A stretch of 64,000 nucleotides of DNA from Rhodococcus tibetensis (GTDB lineage: Bacteria > Actinomycetota > Actinomycetes > Mycobacteriales > Mycobacteriaceae). A program made the position numbers and the translations under genes. This document shows positions 8,879 to 19,618 of this stretch, piece by piece (positions within the stretch are counted from its first letter, which is position 1; each line of letters starts with the position of its first letter). The notes under the pieces were generated by a model. That model ran no database searches, was not told the DNA's origin, and saw only the letters and a list, made by a program, of their open reading frames with translations. Location: the NCBI RefSeq assembly GCF_024438035.1, contig NZ_JANFQF010000010.1, forward strand, positions 152,450-216,449. The letters run 5' to 3'.

Positions 8879-8884
8879 TGGGAT

Positions 8885-9808
8885 GTGCCGCTCTCTCCCC
8901 GGGTCCCAGAACTCAGCGCCCTCGACGTCCTGCTGTCGGTCGAACGTCTCGGAAGCATGGGTGCGGCGGGCCGGGAACACGGGCTCAGTCAGCAGGCGGT
9001 CAGCGCACGAGTACGCACGGCGGAGCGTCTGTTCGGCATCAAGGTCTTCAGCCGCGGTGCCAGCGGGGTGCGGCCCACGGCCGAAGGCGCCCTCATCCTC
9101 GAATGGGCCAGTCACATCCTGGCGACGGCGGAGGAACTCGCGTCCGGAGTCGCGGCGCTGCGGGGGGAGCGGCAGGCCGGGCTCACCGTGGCGGCCAGCA
9201 TGACCATCGCCGAGTACCTTGTTCCGGGCTGGACGGTCGCGATGCGGCGAAAGTACCCCAACGTGGTCACATCGGTGCGCCTGCTCAACTCGTCCGAGGT
9301 GATCGCGCGCGTGTTGTCCGGTGAGGCCGACCTCGGATTCGTCGAAGGACCCGACATCCCGCCGGGACTGCAGTCCCGGGAAATCGGCCGTGATCATCTC
9401 GTCGTGGTGGTCCCGCCGGAACATCACTGGGTTCGTCGCTCGCCGATCCCCGTGTCGGAGCTGGCGGCCACGCCGATGATCCAACGAGAATCGGGTTCGG
9501 GAACGCGCACCACCCTCGAGAACGCGGTACCGCACTGTGTCCCACCTCTGTTGGAGCTGACCTCGTGCACTGCGGTGAAGGCGGCGGTGATCGCCGGCAA
9601 CGCCCCGGCCGTGCTGTCTTCGCTCGCGGTCGCGGCCGACCTCACCGACGGGCGGCTGGCCTCGGTTCAGGTGGAGGGGTTGACCCTCCCGCGCCGGTTG
9701 TCGGCCGTTTGGGATCCGGTCCGCGGGGTGCGCGGTGCGGCCCGGGACTTCCTCGACATCGCGGTCGGCGCAACCGCGGGGGCCGCACTTACAGCGCAGC
9801 CCCTCTGA
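8885..9808 (+). CDS. LysR-family transcriptional regulator
   Basis: 307 residues from a GTG that sits 6 nt after a TANNNT hexamer. The N-terminal winged helix-turn-helix is clear (GREHGLSQQAVSARVRTAER, about residues 30-50), followed by a LysR substrate-binding domain (AASMTIAEYLVPGW onward). It is divergent from the TDT transporter, with an inverted repeat between them, so the transporter is its likely target. The effector is unknown. Confidence 0.93.
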   Translation: MPLSPRVPELSALDVLLSVERLGSMGAAGREHGLSQQAVSARVRTAERLFGIKVFSRGASGVRPTAEGALILEWASHILATAEELASGVAALRGERQAGLTVAASMTIAEYLVPGWTVAMRRKYPNVVTSVRLLNSSEVIARVLSGEADLGFVEGPDIPPGLQSREIGRDHLVVVVPPEHHWVRRSPIPVSELAATPMIQRESGSGTRTTLENAVPHCVPPLLELTSCTAVKAAVIAGNAPAVLSSLAVAADLTDGRLASVQVEGLTLPRRLSAVWDPVRGVRGAARDFLDIAVGATAGAALTAQPL

Positions 9809-10256
9809 AGCCGTGCTGCCGCCACGCCTCGTACGTCACGAGGGCAGCGGCATTCGACAGGTTCAGCGAACGTCGGCCGGGCAACATCGGAATGCGCAGC
9901 CGCTCCGTCACGTGGGGGTCGGCCAGGACCTCCTGCGACAGCCCGGTGGGTTCGGGGCCGAAGAGGAGTACGTCCCCGGGTTCGTAGGCGATATCGGCAT
10001 ACGAGACAGTGGCATGTGCGGTGAAGGCGAACACCCGCGCCGGCTCGACCGCCGCCCACGCGGTGTCGAGATTCTCGTGCACGGTCACCGACGCAAGGTC
10101 GTGGTAGTCGAGCCCCGCGCGCTTGAGCTTCGGCTCCGAGAGGTCGAATCCCAGCGGCCCCACCAGGTGCAGTTCACATCCCGTGCCTGCGACCAGGCGG
10201 ATGGCGTTGCCCGTGTTAGGCGGGATGCGGGGTTCGTGGAACATCACTCGGAACAC
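9789..10256 (-). CDS. trmL: tRNA (cytidine/uridine-34-2'-O)-methyltransferase, SpoU/TrmH family
   Basis: 155 residues from the GTG at 10256. A GTG at 10262 is also in frame, but TAAGCT lies 6 nt before 10256 and homologues start at this point. SPOUT knot motifs are visible: PPNTGNAIRLVAGTG near the N terminus, VLLFGPEPTGL in the middle and RSLNLSNAAALVTYEAWRQ at the C terminus. Length and motifs match TrmL, which methylates the ribose of the wobble base of tRNA-Leu. The 3' end converges with the LysR gene and overlaps it by 20 nt. Confidence 0.93.
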   Translation of the reverse strand: MFRVMFHEPRIPPNTGNAIRLVAGTGCELHLVGPLGFDLSEPKLKRAGLDYHDLASVTVHENLDTAWAAVEPARVFAFTAHATVSYADIAYEPGDVLLFGPEPTGLSQEVLADPHVTERLRIPMLPGRRSLNLSNAAALVTYEAWRQHGFRGAAL

Positions 10257-10262
10257 CTGCAC

Positions 10263-10268
10263 AGCTTA
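10263..10268 (-). promoter_or_regulatory. -10 element for leaderless trmL
   Basis: TAAGCT on the minus strand, 6 nt before the GTG at 10256. Confidence 0.55.
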
Positions 10269-10299
10269 GGGGTATGCCCGGGGGCGGCATGATGGACGG

Positions 10300-10905
10300 A
10301 TGGATGCAGTGGAAGAAGTGGTGGGTGAGGACTTCGGCGACGCGCGATTGCCCGGAGGCGACTGGCGTCGGCGGCACTACACGAAGTGCAACTTTCGCGA
10401 CGCAGATCTCAGTGGCCTCCGCACGGAATCGGTGATCTTCACGAACTGTGACTTCACGGGGGCCGATTTTTCCGAGTCGCAGCACGTGGGGACTGCTTTC
10501 CGATCGTGTTCCTTCACGCGGACCACTCTGTGGCACAGCACGTTCCGGCACTGCAGCTTCCTCGGTTCGGAATTCGACAGCTGCCGGTTGCGCCCGATGA
10601 CCATCGAGGAATGCGATTTCACGCTCACCTCCCTCGGCGGCGCCGATCTGCGGGCCCTCGACCTCACCGACTGCCGGTTCCGCGAGGCCAACCTCGTGCG
10701 GACCGACCTGCGGGGCACAGTTCTGCGTGCCGCCGACCTCATCGGTGCCCGCACCGGGGGCGCGAAACTGGACGGCGCCGATCTGCGGGGCGCCCACGTG
10801 GATGCGAATCTGTGGACGGCGGCCTCACTCGACAAGGCGCAGATCGAACTCACCCAGGCCATCGCCTACGCGTCCGCCCACGGGCTGGTGGTGGAACCGA
10901 CCTGA
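10300..10905 (+). CDS. mfpA: MfpA-like pentapeptide-repeat protein
   Basis: 201 residues, almost all pentapeptide repeats of the A(D/N)LXX kind (for example [28 protein letters not shown]), which fold into a right-handed beta helix. Blocks such as RTTLWHSTF and a CRLRP turn, and the C-terminal AIAYASAHGL, resemble mycobacterial MfpA closely. MfpA mimics DNA, binds gyrase and modulates fluoroquinolone susceptibility. The gene lies between trmL and folD, with no sign of the GTPase/roadblock genes that accompany mfpA in mycobacteria. About 18 residues longer than M. tuberculosis MfpA as I recall it. Confidence 0.82.
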   Translation: MDAVEEVVGEDFGDARLPGGDWRRRHYTKCNFRDADLSGLRTESVIFTNCDFTGADFSESQHVGTAFRSCSFTRTTLWHSTFRHCSFLGSEFDSCRLRPMTIEECDFTLTSLGGADLRALDLTDCRFREANLVRTDLRGTVLRAADLIGARTGGAKLDGADLRGAHVDANLWTAASLDKAQIELTQAIAYASAHGLVVEPT

Positions 10906-10929
10906 CGCGCGTATCCGGTACCTGAGAGA

Positions 10930-11799
10930 ATGGGCTCCGTGACTGCAACGATCCTCGATGGCAAGGCCACCCGCGACGAGATTTTCGAAGACCTGAAGGT
11001 GCGGGTCACCGCACTGAGGGACCAGGGCATCACACCCGGGCTCGGGACCGTCCTGGTGGGCGACGACCCGGGATCGGCCGCCTACGTGCGCGGCAAGCAC
11101 AACGACTGCGCCAAGGTCGGGATCACGTCGATCCGCCGAGACCTTCCCGGCGACATCACCCAGGAGAAGCTCGACGCCACCATCGACGAGCTCAACGCCA
11201 ACCCCGACTGCACGGGATACATCGTGCAACTCCCGCTTCCCCGACAGCTCGACGAGAACGCCGCCCTCGAGCGCATCGACCCGGACAAGGATGCGGACGG
11301 ACTGCACCCCGTCAACCTCGGTCGGCTGGTCCTCGGCAAGGAGGCGCCGCTGCCGTGCACGCCGCGCGGAATCCTGCACCTGCTCCGGCGCTACGAGGTG
11401 CCGGTCGCCGGTGCCCACGTCGTGGTCATCGGCCGCGGCGTGACAGTCGGCAGGCCCATCGGACTCCTGTTCACCCGGCGCAGCGAGAACGCCACTGTCA
11501 CCCTGTGCCACACCGGTACCCGTGATCTCGCCGCCGAGGTCCGGCGCGCCGACATCGTGATCGCCGCTGCCGGTGTCCCGGGACTCGTCACAGCCGACAT
11601 GGTCAAGCCCGGCGCGGCCGTGTTGGACGTGGGCGTGAGCCGGACCGAGGGCGGTTTGCGCGGCGACGTGGCGGCCGACGTCGCCGAGGTCGCCGGCTTC
11701 CTGTCACCGAACCCGGGTGGTGTCGGACCGCTCACTCGTGCGTTTCTGCTCAGCAACGTCGTGGAGCGGGCCGAGCGCGTCGCGGCTTCACGCAGCTGA
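10930..11799 (+). CDS. folD: Bifunctional methylenetetrahydrofolate dehydrogenase/methenyltetrahydrofolate cyclohydrolase
   Basis: 289 residues from the ATG at 10930; the GTG at 10939 (after GAGAGA) is an equally possible start. Folate-site motif [14 protein letters not shown] with the catalytic Lys, the NADP-binding motif GRGVTVGRP, and the C-terminal signature [10 protein letters not shown] are all present. FolD interconverts 5,10-methylene- and 10-formyl-tetrahydrofolate for purine, thymidylate and methionine synthesis. The following DUF3017 gene begins 1 nt after its stop, the same arrangement as Rv3356c-Rv3355c. Confidence 0.96.
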   Translation: MGSVTATILDGKATRDEIFEDLKVRVTALRDQGITPGLGTVLVGDDPGSAAYVRGKHNDCAKVGITSIRRDLPGDITQEKLDATIDELNANPDCTGYIVQLPLPRQLDENAALERIDPDKDADGLHPVNLGRLVLGKEAPLPCTPRGILHLLRRYEVPVAGAHVVVIGRGVTVGRPIGLLFTRRSENATVTLCHTGTRDLAAEVRRADIVIAAAGVPGLVTADMVKPGAAVLDVGVSRTEGGLRGDVAADVAEVAGFLSPNPGGVGPLTRAFLLSNVVERAERVAASRS

Positions 11800-11800
11800 G

Positions 11801-12085
11801 ATGGCGAACTGGGGGCAGTTCGCGAAGAAGAATTTGCCGATGCTCGCCGTTGTCCTCGTCATCGCGGTGGCCGTCGTCTTCGTGCTGGCCGACCGGTGGC
11901 GGCGGGGAGCGTTCGTTTTCGGTACCGCAACGCTGCTGGCCGCGATCTTCCGCTTGATGATGCCCTCCGAGCGCGTGGGACTGCTTGCGGTCCGCAGCAA
12001 GCCGTTCGACGTCGGGGCACTGGTGGCCGTCGGGGGAGCCATCGTCTGGCTCGCCGTGTCGATCGACCCGCTCGGGACCGACTGA
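11801..12085 (+). CDS. DUF3017 small membrane protein
   Basis: 94 residues from the ATG at 11801, one nucleotide after the folD stop. Three hydrophobic segments (about residues 13-30, 36-52 and 70-88) are separated by short basic loops, as in the actinobacterial DUF3017 family. The function is unknown; the conserved linkage with folD suggests only co-expression. The stop lies inside a terminator hairpin. Confidence 0.8.
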   Translation: MANWGQFAKKNLPMLAVVLVIAVAVVFVLADRWRRGAFVFGTATLLAAIFRLMMPSERVGLLAVRSKPFDVGALVAVGGAIVWLAVSIDPLGTD

Positions 12086-12096
12086 CGGTCCCGAGC
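12070..12096. terminator. Bidirectional terminator hairpin between DUF3017 gene and metX
   Basis: GCTCGGGACCG-actga-CGGTCCCGAGC, a perfect 11-bp stem with a 5-nt loop that includes the DUF3017 stop codon. No T-tract follows, as is usual in actinobacteria. It sits between convergent genes and can serve both. Confidence 0.75.
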
Positions 12097-12106
12097 AGGT
12101 GAAACG

Positions 12107-13225
12107 TCAGCGGCCGGCGCGGGCCAATTCCATCGTCTCGGCGAGCAACTTGGCCACGGCATCCGCCTCGGTGAGGAACCCGTCGTGCCCGTCTCGGGAG
12201 TTGAGCACCCGAAGGCCGTCGCAGGTGGGGATCTCGTTTGCGAGGTCCTCCTGCAAGCGGATCGGATAGAGCCGATCCGAGTCGACGCCGCCCACGATCA
12301 CCGGAGCCGTGACCCTGGCGAGCGCAGCGGCAACCCCACCGCGGCCGCGGCCGACGTCGTGCCGGTTCATGGCCTCACTGAGGAGCACATAGGTACTGGG
12401 ATCGAACCTGCCGACGAGCTTGTCCGCCTGGTGCTGCAGATAGCTCTCGACGGAATACCTGCCGCCGCGCCACGGGTCCTCGCCCTCCTGCGACGAATTC
12501 GCGAACCGCGAATCGAGCTCGCTCTCGCTGCGGTAGGTGAGATGCGCGATCCTGCGGGCGATGCCGAGACCGGTACGGGGGATCCGCCCGGTGCCGTGAT
12601 AGTCACCGCCCTGCCAGTCGGGGTCGCTGATGATCGCTTCGATCTGCGTGGTCTGGGTGCCGATCTGGTCCGCGGTCGCGCGGGCGCCGACGGCGAGAAC
12701 GAGTGCGGACGCGATCCGGTCGGGGTAGGTGACGGCCCATTCGAGGGCGCGCATTCCGCCCATCGACCCGCCGATGACCGACGCCACCTTCTCGATGCCG
12801 AGAAGGTCGGTGAGTTTCTTCTCGGCCGCGATCTGGTCACGGATCGAGATTTCGGGGAAGCGACTGCCCCACGGACGGCCGTCTTCGGCGACCGAACCCG
12901 GTCCCGTCGTGCCCCGGCAACCACCGAGCACGTTGGTGGCGACGACGCACCATTCGTCGGTGTCGATCGGCGCACCCGCACCCACCATTCCGCTCCACCA
13001 GCCGGGTGAAGGGTGTTCTTCCGACATGGGGCCGGTCACGTGGGAGTCGCCGGTCAGAGCGTGCTCGATCAGAACCACGTTGTCCCGGGTGGGGGACAGC
13101 TCACCCCAGCGTTGCACGGCGAGCGTGACCGACGGAAGGACGGCTCCACCCTCGAGCTCGAGGGAACCGATGTCGATGTAGCCCAGACGTCCGTCCGACA
13201 CGGGCAGCTGCTGCAGTGCGCTCAC
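12107..13225 (-). CDS. metX: Homoserine O-acetyltransferase
   Basis: 372 residues from the GTG at 13225, 8 nt after the metY stop; a TTG at 13237 overlapping metY is possible. Alpha/beta hydrolase fold with nucleophile elbow GGSMGG (Ser154) and the C-terminal His in DGHDGF. Conserved blocks [12 protein letters not shown] and [13 protein letters not shown] identify MetX. It makes O-acetylhomoserine, the substrate of MetY encoded just upstream, so the operon provides direct sulfhydrylation to homocysteine. Control is shared with metY through the SAM-IV riboswitch leader. Confidence 0.95.
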   Translation of the reverse strand: MSALQQLPVSDGRLGYIDIGSLELEGGAVLPSVTLAVQRWGELSPTRDNVVLIEHALTGDSHVTGPMSEEHPSPGWWSGMVGAGAPIDTDEWCVVATNVLGGCRGTTGPGSVAEDGRPWGSRFPEISIRDQIAAEKKLTDLLGIEKVASVIGGSMGGMRALEWAVTYPDRIASALVLAVGARATADQIGTQTTQIEAIISDPDWQGGDYHGTGRIPRTGLGIARRIAHLTYRSESELDSRFANSSQEGEDPWRGGRYSVESYLQHQADKLVGRFDPSTYVLLSEAMNRHDVGRGRGGVAAALARVTAPVIVGGVDSDRLYPIRLQEDLANEIPTCDGLRVLNSRDGHDGFLTEADAVAKLLAETMELARAGR

Positions 13226-13233
13226 GCTCCCGC

Positions 13234-14517
13234 TCAAGATGCCGCCGCCGTCAGACCGGTTTCGATATCGGCGATGATGTCGTCGATTCCTTCGATGCCC
13301 ACGGCCAGGCGCACCAGCCCGGGTGTGACGCCGCTTGCGGCCTGCTCCTCCGGCGTCAGCTGCGAATGGGTGGTGGACGCGGGATGTATCACCAGGGACC
13401 GCACGTCGCCGATATTGGCGACGTGGCTGTGCAGGGTGAGGGCGTTGACGAACTTTTTGCCGGCTTCGATCCCGCCTGCGAGCTCGAACGTCACGATGGC
13501 ACCCGCCCCCTTGGGGGCGATCTGCTTGGCGCGCTCGTGCCACGGTGAGGAAGGAAGACCGGTGTAACCGACCGAGACGACCTCCGGCCGGGCCTCGAGG
13601 TACTGGGCCACTGTGGTCGCGTTCGACACGTGCCGTTCCATGCGCAGGCTCAGCGTTTCGAGACCTTGAGCGATGAGGAACGCGTTGAAGGGCGAAATCG
13701 CGGAACCGAGGTCGCGCAGCAACTGCACGCGCGCCTTGAGGGCGTAGGCCGGCGGACCGAGCTCGGCGAACACCACGCCGTGGTAGCTGGGATCGGGCGT
13801 GGTGAAGTTCGGGTGCCGGCCCTGGGTCCAGTCGAAGGTGCCGCCGTCGACGATCACACCGGCGATTGCCGTGCCGTGGCCGCCGAGGTACTTGGTGGCC
13901 GAATGCACCACGATGTCGGCGCCGTGCTCGAGCGGCCGGATGAGGTACGGCGTGGGCACGGTGTTGTCGACGACGAGGGGTATGCCGTGCTGATGCGCGA
14001 CGCCCGAGATGCCGGGCAGGTCGAGGACGTCATTGCGCGGATTCGACACGGTCTCGCCGTAGAAAGCTTTGGTGTTGTCGCGGATCGCGCTGCGCCACTG
14101 CTCGAGGTCGTCGGGATCCTCGACGAACGACACCTCGATACCCAGCTTGGGCAGCGTGTAGTGGAAGAGGTTGTAGGTGCCGCCGTAGAGGCGCGGACTG
14201 GAGACGATGTGGTCGCCGGCCTCGGCGAGGTTGAGAATCGCGAAGGTCTCCGCGGCCTGCCCGGACGAGAGCAGCAGCGCGGCGACGCCCCCTTCGAGTG
14301 CGGCGATGCGCTGCTCGACGGCATCCTGGGTGGGATTCATGATGCGGGTGTAGATGTTGCCCGGCTCGGCCAGACCGAACAGCGCGGCAGCATGATCGGT
14401 GCTGTCGAACGTGTACGAGGTGGTCTGGTAGATCGGCAGGGCCCGCGCCTTCGTGGTGGCGTCGGACGTCTGCCCCGCGTGGATCTGCTTGGTCTCGAAC
14501 GACCAGTTCTCGGTCAT
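13234..14517 (-). CDS. metY: O-acetylhomoserine sulfhydrylase (bifunctional Met/Cys gamma-lyase family)
   Basis: 427 residues, typical for MetY. It belongs to the PLP-dependent Cys/Met metabolism family, with the PLP lysine in [11 protein letters not shown] (Lys209) and the [18 protein letters not shown] block. It converts O-acetylhomoserine and sulfide to homocysteine. The ATG at 14517 has only a weak GGAG 13 nt upstream, and the preceding poly-Cys leader frame ends on it (ATGA), so translation is probably coupled to the leader peptide. Transcription passes through a SAM-IV riboswitch. Confidence 0.95.
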   Translation of the reverse strand: MTENWSFETKQIHAGQTSDATTKARALPIYQTTSYTFDSTDHAAALFGLAEPGNIYTRIMNPTQDAVEQRIAALEGGVAALLLSSGQAAETFAILNLAEAGDHIVSSPRLYGGTYNLFHYTLPKLGIEVSFVEDPDDLEQWRSAIRDNTKAFYGETVSNPRNDVLDLPGISGVAHQHGIPLVVDNTVPTPYLIRPLEHGADIVVHSATKYLGGHGTAIAGVIVDGGTFDWTQGRHPNFTTPDPSYHGVVFAELGPPAYALKARVQLLRDLGSAISPFNAFLIAQGLETLSLRMERHVSNATTVAQYLEARPEVVSVGYTGLPSSPWHERAKQIAPKGAGAIVTFELAGGIEAGKKFVNALTLHSHVANIGDVRSLVIHPASTTHSQLTPEEQAASGVTPGLVRLAVGIEGIDDIIADIETGLTAAAS

Positions 14518-14618
14518 GTGCTGTCTACTCCAGTGGTCTGACGAGGCGCGGACGACATGTTCGGGATCGTTCGCGCGCAGGGCGTGTCTGGGGTCTGTCT
14601 ACGACAACAACAACACAT
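14514..14618 (-). CDS. Poly-cysteine leader peptide upstream of metY (uORF)
   Basis: 34-codon frame from the ATG at 14618 (GGAGG at 14625-14629, 6-nt spacing; a second ATG at 14621 is in frame). It reads M-CCCC-RRQTPDTPC..., with four consecutive TGT codons right after the start and a fifth Cys further on. Its TGA overlaps the metY ATG. It lies between the SAM-IV riboswitch and metY. Poly-Cys short ORFs are known in mycobacteria as cysteine-responsive attenuators of sulfur genes; here the likely role is coupling metY translation to Cys-tRNA charging. Not a catalytic protein. I infer the function; the reading frame and overlap are plain. Confidence 0.72.
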   Translation of the reverse strand: MCCCCRRQTPDTPCARTIPNMSSAPRQTTGVDST

Positions 14619-14664
14619 CATGAACCTCCGATGTCGGACCCGCGCTTGTCACCCGACTGCGTAT

Positions 14665-14760
14665 TAATCAGGGAACCAGGTCATCACCCGGGGCACCCCA
14701 CCGCGGTGGAGGGTTGCCGGCCAGCTAGCCGGGGCTCGTTGCTGGCACTCATGACCTCCG
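14665..14760 (-). ncRNA. SAM-IV riboswitch in the metY-metX leader
   Basis: Read on the minus strand, the P1 stem GGTCAT (14756-14751) pairs with ATGACC (14684-14679). Between them are the conserved parts of the SAM-IV aptamer: GAGTGCCAGC, a CCCCGGCTAGCTGGCCGG hairpin, CAACCCTCC, and the GCGGTGGGGTGCCCCGGGTG pseudoknot side. SAM-IV is an actinobacterial S-adenosylmethionine sensor usually placed before methionine genes. High SAM should switch off metY-metX. The expression platform is not obvious; no strong terminator follows. Confidence 0.9.
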
Positions 14761-14763
14761 GTG

Positions 14764-14769
14764 ATCTTA
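14764..14769 (-). promoter_or_regulatory. Probable -10 element of the metY-metX operon
   Basis: TAAGAT on the minus strand, 7 nt before the P1 stem of the SAM-IV riboswitch, so the transcript would begin almost at the aptamer. No good -35 is visible. The rest of the gap up to icd (14770-15028) shows no other gene or clear signal apart from the icd ribosome binding site. Confidence 0.5.
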
Positions 14770-15028
14770 GCGGCTGGAGCCGAACGACCGGAAACGGCAC
14801 CGATCAGGGCCCCTAGCAGGGAAAAGTTACCCGCGAGTAGGAACAGGTTGCAGGCCCCACATGTTGCGAGTCCCGCACATAGCAGTACGCTTGTCTTGTT
14901 TAGGCGCGGTCTCCCAGTGGCCGTCCTGACCGTCTACGTTTGAAAAGCGAACCGTTCGCGGACCCACTCACAAAGTGCGCCCGCAACCGTGTAACCAGGG
15001 AAACTTCCTAGGAGGACGCGAAGCACCC

Positions 15029-16252
15029 ATGTCCAAAATCAAGGTTGAGGGCACCGTCGTCGAACTCGACGGCGACGAGATGACGCGCATTATCTGGCAG
15101 TTCATCAAAGACAAATTGATCCATCCTTACCTGGATGTCAATCTCGAGTACTACGACCTCGGCATCGAATACCGGGACGAGACCGACGACCAAGTGACCG
15201 TCGACGCGGCCAACGCCATCAAGAAGCACGGCGTGGGCGTCAAGTGCGCGACCATCACCCCGGACGAGGCCCGCGTCGAGGAGTTCGGCCTCAAGAAGAT
15301 GTGGCGGTCGCCCAACGGCACCATCCGCAACATCCTCGGTGGAACGATCTTCCGTGCGCCGATCATCATCTCCAACGTTCCGCGACTGGTTCCGGGCTGG
15401 ACCAAGCCGATCATCATCGGCCGTCACGCCTTCGGTGACCAGTACCGCGCCACCGACTTCAAGGTTCCCGGCCCCGGCAAGGTGATGATCACCTACACGC
15501 CCGAGGACGGCAGCGAGCCGATCGAGCACGAGCTGGTGAACTTCCCCGAGGGCGGCGGCGTCGTCCAGGGGCAGTACAACTTCACCAAGTCCATCACGGA
15601 CTTCGCCCGGGCCTCGCTCAACTACGGCCTGCAGCAGAACTACCCGGTGTACCTGTCGACCAAGAACACCATCCTCAAGGCGTATGACGGCGCGTTCAAG
15701 GACATCTTCCAGCACGTCTACGAGACCGAGTTCAAGTCGGAGTTCGACGCGGCAGGGCTCACCTACGAGCACCGCCTCATCGACGACATGGTGGCGTCGG
15801 CGCTCAAGTGGGAGGGCGGCTACGTCTGGGCCTGCAAGAACTACGACGGTGACGTGCAGTCCGACACCGTGGCCCAGGGCTTCGGATCGCTCGGCCTCAT
15901 GACTTCCGTGCTGCTGACCCCGGACGGAAAGACCTGTGAAGCGGAGGCCGCACACGGCACCGTGACGCGTCACTTCCGTCAGCACCAGCAGGGCAAGCCG
16001 ACGTCCACGAACCCCATCGCGTCCATCTTCGCGTGGACCCGTGGGCTCGAGCACCGCGGCAAGCTGGACAACACCCCCGACGTCATCGGCTTCGCCCAGA
16101 AGCTCGAAGACGTGGTCATCAAGACCGTCGAGGGTGGCCAGATGACCAAGGACCTCGCGATGCTGGTCGGCGGCGACCAGGGCTACCTGACCACCGAGGA
16201 GTTCCTCGGTGCGCTGGACATCAACCTCCAGAAGGCCATCGCCGAGCAGTAG
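15029..16252 (+). CDS. icd: NADP-dependent isocitrate dehydrogenase (homodimeric)
   Basis: 407 residues from the ATG at 15029, preceded by AGGAGG at 15010-15015. In-frame codons further upstream are not preferred. Family motifs include [44 protein letters not shown] and the NADP-type loop [12 protein letters not shown]. It oxidises isocitrate to 2-oxoglutarate with NADP in the TCA cycle. It is the Icd1 type (Rv3339c), next to metX-metY as in M. tuberculosis. A strong hairpin follows the stop. Confidence 0.97.
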   Translation: MSKIKVEGTVVELDGDEMTRIIWQFIKDKLIHPYLDVNLEYYDLGIEYRDETDDQVTVDAANAIKKHGVGVKCATITPDEARVEEFGLKKMWRSPNGTIRNILGGTIFRAPIIISNVPRLVPGWTKPIIIGRHAFGDQYRATDFKVPGPGKVMITYTPEDGSEPIEHELVNFPEGGGVVQGQYNFTKSITDFARASLNYGLQQNYPVYLSTKNTILKAYDGAFKDIFQHVYETEFKSEFDAAGLTYEHRLIDDMVASALKWEGGYVWACKNYDGDVQSDTVAQGFGSLGLMTSVLLTPDGKTCEAEAAHGTVTRHFRQHQQGKPTSTNPIASIFAWTRGLEHRGKLDNTPDVIGFAQKLEDVVIKTVEGGQMTKDLAMLVGGDQGYLTTEEFLGALDINLQKAIAEQ

Positions 16253-16274
16253 GCGCACAGCACCTCGAGCAGCA

Positions 16275-16313
16275 CAGAACGGGACGTTCCCTCAGCGGGA
16301 ACGTCCCGTTCTG
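16275..16313 (+). terminator. Strong intrinsic terminator after icd
   Basis: A perfect 17-bp inverted repeat: the arm CAGAACGGGACGTTCCC, a TCAGC loop, and the exact complement. It begins 22 bp after the icd stop and lacks a T-tract, like many actinobacterial terminators. Confidence 0.85.
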
Positions 16314-16437
16314 CGTCCGCAGGTACGTCGTGGTGAGTGATCTCACGGCCATTCGACGCGCGGCCGGGCACGAACAGGGAAGAGAATCCCTTCACAGGTC
16401 GTTGCGCATCGAGGCGCTGTCCGCCGCGTAGTCGTAT

Positions 16438-17688
16438 ATGTCTCTATCCGAAAGTGTGTCTTCTGTGAGCACCTCAACGTCCGTCCGCCCCGAGCCGGCC
16501 GGTGTCGTCGCACAGCACCCGTCGATCCGCACGCTCGCCGTGATCGCGCTCGCACTGGGTGGGTTCGGCATCGGTACTACCGAGTTCGTCGCCATGGGCC
16601 TGCTCCCCGAGATGGGGTCGAGTCTCGGGATCACCGAGCCGACGGCGGGGCATATCATCTCGGCGTATGCGCTGGGAGTGGTCGTCGGGGCGCCGCTCAT
16701 CGCCGCCCTGACGGCGCGAGTACCGCGCAAGACGTTGCTCATTGCGTTGATGGCCGCCTTCACGATCGGCAATGCCGCCACCGTGCTGGCACCGAACTAC
16801 GGAGTCCTGATGGCCGCGCGCTTCGTCGCGGGCCTGCCGCACGGTGCGTATTTCGGTGTCGCCGCACTCGTCGCGGCACACCTCGCGGAACGCGGACAGC
16901 GGGCCAAGGCGGTCGCCCTGGTGATGATGGGGTTGTCTGTGGCCAACGTTGTGGGTGTTCCCGCAGCGTCGTGGCTCGGCCAGAATCTCGGCTGGCGTAG
17001 CGCCTTCGCCCTCGTCGCCGTCATCGGTTTGGTGACCCTCGCCGCCATCCGGTCGTGGCTGCCTCCATTGGCGGCGATGCGGATGACCAATCCGCTCACC
17101 GAACTCGGCGCCCTCCGCCGCCCTCAGGTGTGGATGACATTGATCATCGGCATGGTCGGTTTCGGCGGCATGTTCGCCGTCTACACCTACATCAGCACGA
17201 CGCTCACCGACGTCGCCGGCCTTTCGCGGTCGCTGGTGCCGCTGGCCCTGATGATCTACGGGCTGGGCATGGTCGCGGGCAATCTGATCGGCGGCAGACT
17301 GGCCGATCGGGCACTGATTCCCGGCCTCTTCGTCTCGATGACGGCGCTCGGCGTGCTCCTTGCGATATTCGTGTTCGCATCCCACAACCCGTACACGGCC
17401 CTCGTACTCGTCTTCGGCGTGGGCGCGGCGGGTGCGTCGATGGTGCCGGGGTTACAGACCCGGCTGATGGATGTGGCCGCGGACGCCCAGACGCTCGCAG
17501 CCTCCCTCAATCACGCAGCACTCAACATCGCGAACGCCTTCGGCGCCTGGATCGGGGGTGTCGTTATCGCCGCGGGCTACGGGTACACGGCTCCGGCCGC
17601 AGTAGGCGCACTGCTCGCGGTGGCCGGGCTAATGATGCTCACCATCGCGGTGGCAATGGAGCGGCGCAGCGCACCCGCGGCTCGATAG
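16438..17688 (+). CDS. MFS transporter, DHA1 (AraJ/PbuE-like) family
   Basis: 416 residues with twelve predicted membrane spans. The N-terminal motif GGFGIGTTEFVAMGLLPE is typical of the AraJ/Cml/PbuE-type drug or sugar efflux subfamily, and motif A-like VPRKTLL follows the second span. The ATG at 16438 has no clear ribosome binding site; a GTG at 16465 is an alternative start and would remove a Ser/Thr-rich tail. It is likely an exporter of a small hydrophilic or hydrophobic compound; substrate unknown. Confidence 0.88.
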   Translation: MSLSESVSSVSTSTSVRPEPAGVVAQHPSIRTLAVIALALGGFGIGTTEFVAMGLLPEMGSSLGITEPTAGHIISAYALGVVVGAPLIAALTARVPRKTLLIALMAAFTIGNAATVLAPNYGVLMAARFVAGLPHGAYFGVAALVAAHLAERGQRAKAVALVMMGLSVANVVGVPAASWLGQNLGWRSAFALVAVIGLVTLAAIRSWLPPLAAMRMTNPLTELGALRRPQVWMTLIIGMVGFGGMFAVYTYISTTLTDVAGLSRSLVPLALMIYGLGMVAGNLIGGRLADRALIPGLFVSMTALGVLLAIFVFASHNPYTALVLVFGVGAAGASMVPGLQTRLMDVAADAQTLAASLNHAALNIANAFGAWIGGVVIAAGYGYTAPAAVGALLAVAGLMMLTIAVAMERRSAPAAR

Positions 17689-17710
17689 CCGTTCTGTCGC
17701 ACCCGTCGGT

Positions 17711-17716
17711 TACCGT
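17711..17716 (+). promoter_or_regulatory. -10 element for the exonuclease III family gene
   Basis: TACCGT, followed by 7 nt and the GTG at 17724, with no ribosome binding site. This favours 17724 over the GTG at 17715, which overlaps the hexamer. Confidence 0.5.
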
Positions 17717-17723
17717 GCTTGCC

Positions 17724-19617
<1,894 letters not shown>

Positions 19618-19618
19618 G

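Noticed and set aside
14630..14642. TCCG-ACAT-CGGA mini-hairpin over the uORF ribosome binding site
   Set aside because: Four base pairs with a 4-nt loop is too weak to call as the riboswitch expression platform by eye; RNA folding would be needed.
15008..16258. 416-codon minus-strand frame opposite icd
   Set aside because: Exact antisense of icd, with Leu/Val/Asp-rich shadow composition.
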